Below are positions 22,148 to 22,220 of a DNA stretch of 22,220 nucleotides, piece after piece (position 1 is the stretch's first letter; the number at the start of each line of letters is the position of its first letter). A program made the translations under genes and the position numbers. The stretch is from Candidatus Treponema faecavium (lineage in GTDB: Bacteria; Spirochaetota; Spirochaetia; Treponematales; Treponemataceae). The notes beneath the pieces were generated by a model. The model saw only the letters and a list, made by a program, of their open reading frames with translations. It did no database searches and had not been told where the DNA came from. The stretch covers positions 1-22,220 of the forward strand of contig DXHG01000141.1 in NCBI GenBank assembly GCA_019113455.1, given 5' to 3'.

Positions 22148-22220
22148 AAGCTGCAGGTTTGCGGCAGGCCCCCGCAGAGGCTCTTTACAAAACATGCGCA
22201 ATCCGGTATAAGTAATAGTG

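Noticed and set aside
20462..22201. Long minus-strand frame opposite the metal ATPase
   Set aside because: Ser/Thr/Ala-rich low-complexity translation typical of the shadow of a GC-rich gene; the plus strand has all P-type ATPase motifs.

Overview
This window is chromosomal DNA that looks like a spirochaete of the genus Treponema. The signs are the fliK-flgD-flgE flagellar hook cluster, a FlgE with Lys165/Cys178/Asn179 (the T. denticola hook cross-linking numbering), a roughly 900-residue GreA with a long helical N-terminal extension as in Treponema and Borrelia, and a multi-pass methyl-accepting chemotaxis protein. The leucine-synthesis gene leuA and a base composition near half G+C by eye argue against an obligate host-dependent species such as T. 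pallidum. The species cannot be named from the sequence.

Layout. 1-2597 (+): end of a hook operon (fliK 3' part, flgD, flgE), closed by a strong bidirectional terminator. 2693-4392 (-): a methyltransferase-cysK operon, preceded by a heavily structured leader. 4737-6575 (+): a six-pass chemoreceptor. 6722-7645 (-): an exported M15 zinc peptidase. 7646-8393: a long gap containing a strikingly regular array of ten palindromic 15-bp sites at 22-23 bp pitch. 8359-10205 (+): leuA behind a full attenuator with a leucine-rich leader peptide. 10617-14289 (+): a TPR protein and giant greA. 14407-15396 (-): a ROK sugar kinase. 15667-17267 (+): an NSS amino-acid transporter with a small membrane protein. 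17339-17491 (-): tRNA-Pro and tRNA-Arg. 17743-19437 (-): a CBS/DRTGG-regulated family II pyrophosphatase. 19614-22061 (+): a SmtB-type metal sensor and a P1B-type metal-exporting ATPase with a clear operator.

Most of the protein genes are housekeeping. The new material is in the gaps. (1) A textbook three-state leucine attenuator lies upstream of leuA, with a 17-residue peptide carrying five Leu codons, protector, antiterminator and terminator pairings. (2) The 7815-8029 array has palindromes degenerate enough to be old, dissimilar spacers and almost invariant pitch, which looks like a protein-binding array of unknown function. (3) Three start codons (M15 peptidase, leucine leader peptide, TPR protein) lie 6-10 nt after good sigma-70 type -10 boxes and have no Shine-Dalgarno, which points to leaderless or near-leaderless mRNAs. 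(4) A long imperfect hairpin followed by a terminator-like stem precedes the methyltransferase-cysK operon. (5) A diverged 27-bp motif recurs in three divergent intergenic gaps, in the same orientation each time.

All calls come from reading the sequence. No database or folding program was used.
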